From positions 1-15,622 of the forward strand of contig JAZRZR010000018.1 of the NCBI GenBank assembly GCA_045601525.1: a DNA stretch of 15,622 bases, written 5' to 3'. The position numbers and the translations under genes were made by a program. Under the pieces are notes generated by a model. It did not search any database and was not told the origin of the DNA. It saw only the letters and a program-made list of their open reading frames with translations. The DNA comes from SIG565 sp045601525. GTDB taxonomy: Bacteria > Bacillota > Clostridia > Oscillospirales > Acutalibacteraceae. Positions within the stretch are counted from its first letter, which is position 1, and each line of letters opens with the position of its first letter. This document shows positions 15,266 through 15,622 of the stretch, piece by piece.

Positions 15266-15282
15266 TTATACTTTAAGTATAA
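15266..15282. promoter_or_regulatory. 17-bp palindrome and -10 element upstream of the MFS-GH2 operon
   Basis: Perfect 7-bp arms TTATACT and AGTATAA around TTA. The minus-strand -10 TATAAT of the MFS gene (15265-15270) overlaps one arm. The -35 at 17 nt (TAGTTT) is poor, which would suit an activator-dependent promoter. The palindrome is related to that at 11295-11313. Confidence 0.45.
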
Positions 15283-15352
15283 CAAAAAAACTAAACAATG
15301 GCAAGTGCAGGATATTTCGAATTATTAAGGGCAATATTTTAATGGTGATAAT

Positions 15353-15622
15353 ATGGCTAACAAATTTATAAAAATGAAAAACAACCCATCTATAACACAT
15401 TATGCGGCGGTTGTCGGCTCCAAAGAAAAAGAGGGGCCGTTGGGTTTTTGCTTCGAAAATTATAGTGAGGATTGTCTTTTTGGAGAGAAGTCTTACGAAA
15501 AAGCCGAAAGCCGACTGCAGCAAATGGCAATAAATAGTGTTTTACAAAAAGCAAATTTGGATTTTGAGGATATTGATGTGGTTTTTGCGGGCGATTTGCT
15601 TAACCAATGCATAAGTTCTTCT
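15353..15622 (+). CDS. spoVAD: Stage V sporulation protein AD, N-terminal part (cut by window edge)
   Basis: The first 90 codons of an open frame that runs off the right edge. SpoVAD is the dipicolinic-acid-binding component of the SpoVA complex, with a thiolase-like fold; full proteins are about 335-340 aa. Clear family marks are the VGSKEKEGPLGFCF segment (21-34), DCLFGEKSYEKAESRLQ (40-56) and, at the very edge, FAGDLLNQCISSS (78-90). Start is ATG at 15353; an in-frame stop lies at 15326-15328, and GGTGA is 4 nt upstream, a close spacing. No convincing promoter was found in the 106-nt gap to the MFS gene; GGATA-17-CAATATT (15310-15338) is only vaguely sigma-G-like and too close to the start. 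spoVAC, normally directly upstream, is about 8 kb away on the other strand. Confidence 0.93.
   Translation, partial: MANKFIKMKNNPSITHYAAVVGSKEKEGPLGFCFENYSEDCLFGEKSYEKAESRLQQMAINSVLQKANLDFEDIDVVFAGDLLNQCISSS

Noticed and set aside
15310..15338. GGATA-17-CAATATT as a sigma-G promoter for spoVAD
   Set aside because: The -10 matches poorly and the implied transcript start would be about 8 nt before the ATG, leaving no room for a normal ribosome-binding leader.
6893..15352. Inverted repeats or insertion-sequence ends at the two proposed inversion junctions
   Set aside because: I compared about 60 nt on each side by eye and found no match beyond short AT-rich words, and no transposase or integrase gene is present.
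15266..15523. 85-codon open frame on the - strand near the right edge
   Set aside because: It is mostly opposite the clear spoVAD coding frame and has no recognisable domain.
1..15622. tRNA, rRNA, CRISPR array, riboswitch, phage or toxin-antitoxin modules
   Set aside because: Almost all sequence is explained by coding genes and short regulatory gaps; no repeated spacers, cloverleaf patterns or long structured leaders were seen. The longest gap (4276-4465) holds two divergent promoters and a palindrome.

Overview
The window looks like chromosome from an AT-rich, endospore-forming Clostridia-type Firmicute, probably a gut or rumen anaerobe. The reasons are a spoVAC gene, the first 90 codons of spoVAD at the right edge, a class B sortase, an oxygen-sensitive iron-sulfur serine dehydratase, purine-rich Shine-Dalgarno sites, several TTG starts and near-consensus sigma-A promoters. 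No rRNA, tRNA, CRISPR array, transposase or phage gene was seen.

Left part (1-4278): an AraC-type regulator (+) converges on a CPA-type cation:proton antiporter (-) over a shared terminator. To its right is a minus-strand pair, class B sortase followed 17 bp later by an MFS transporter, read from a perfect TTGACA-17-TATAAT promoter. Middle-left (4358-6923): a tight plus-strand operon holds an XRE regulator with a membrane tail, an alpha/beta hydrolase and a single-chain L-serine dehydratase. It converges on spoVAC over another shared terminator.

Right part (7450-15246): a sugar-use region. One minus-strand operon encodes a cytoplasmic GH2 beta-mannosidase, a ROK sugar kinase and a GmhA-like SIS isomerase. 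An AraC/cupin regulator is transcribed divergently from it. A second minus-strand operon encodes an MFS permease overlapping a second GH2 glycosidase by 8 nt. The simplest reading is import of short glycosides, intracellular hydrolysis, sugar phosphorylation and isomerisation, under AraC control. The substrate is inferred only for the mannosidase branch.

Most notable points: (1) spoVAC and spoVAD, normally adjacent, lie about 8 kb apart on opposite strands, exactly as one inversion of the sugar block plus spoVAC would produce. (2) The ROK kinase lacks the usual zinc cysteines, and its operon partner is a heptose-isomerase-like SIS protein. (3) The -10 regions of the two glycosidase operons carry related 17-bp palindromes, a possible shared operator. 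(4) The serine dehydratase lacks the C-terminal cysteine known from the Legionella enzyme.
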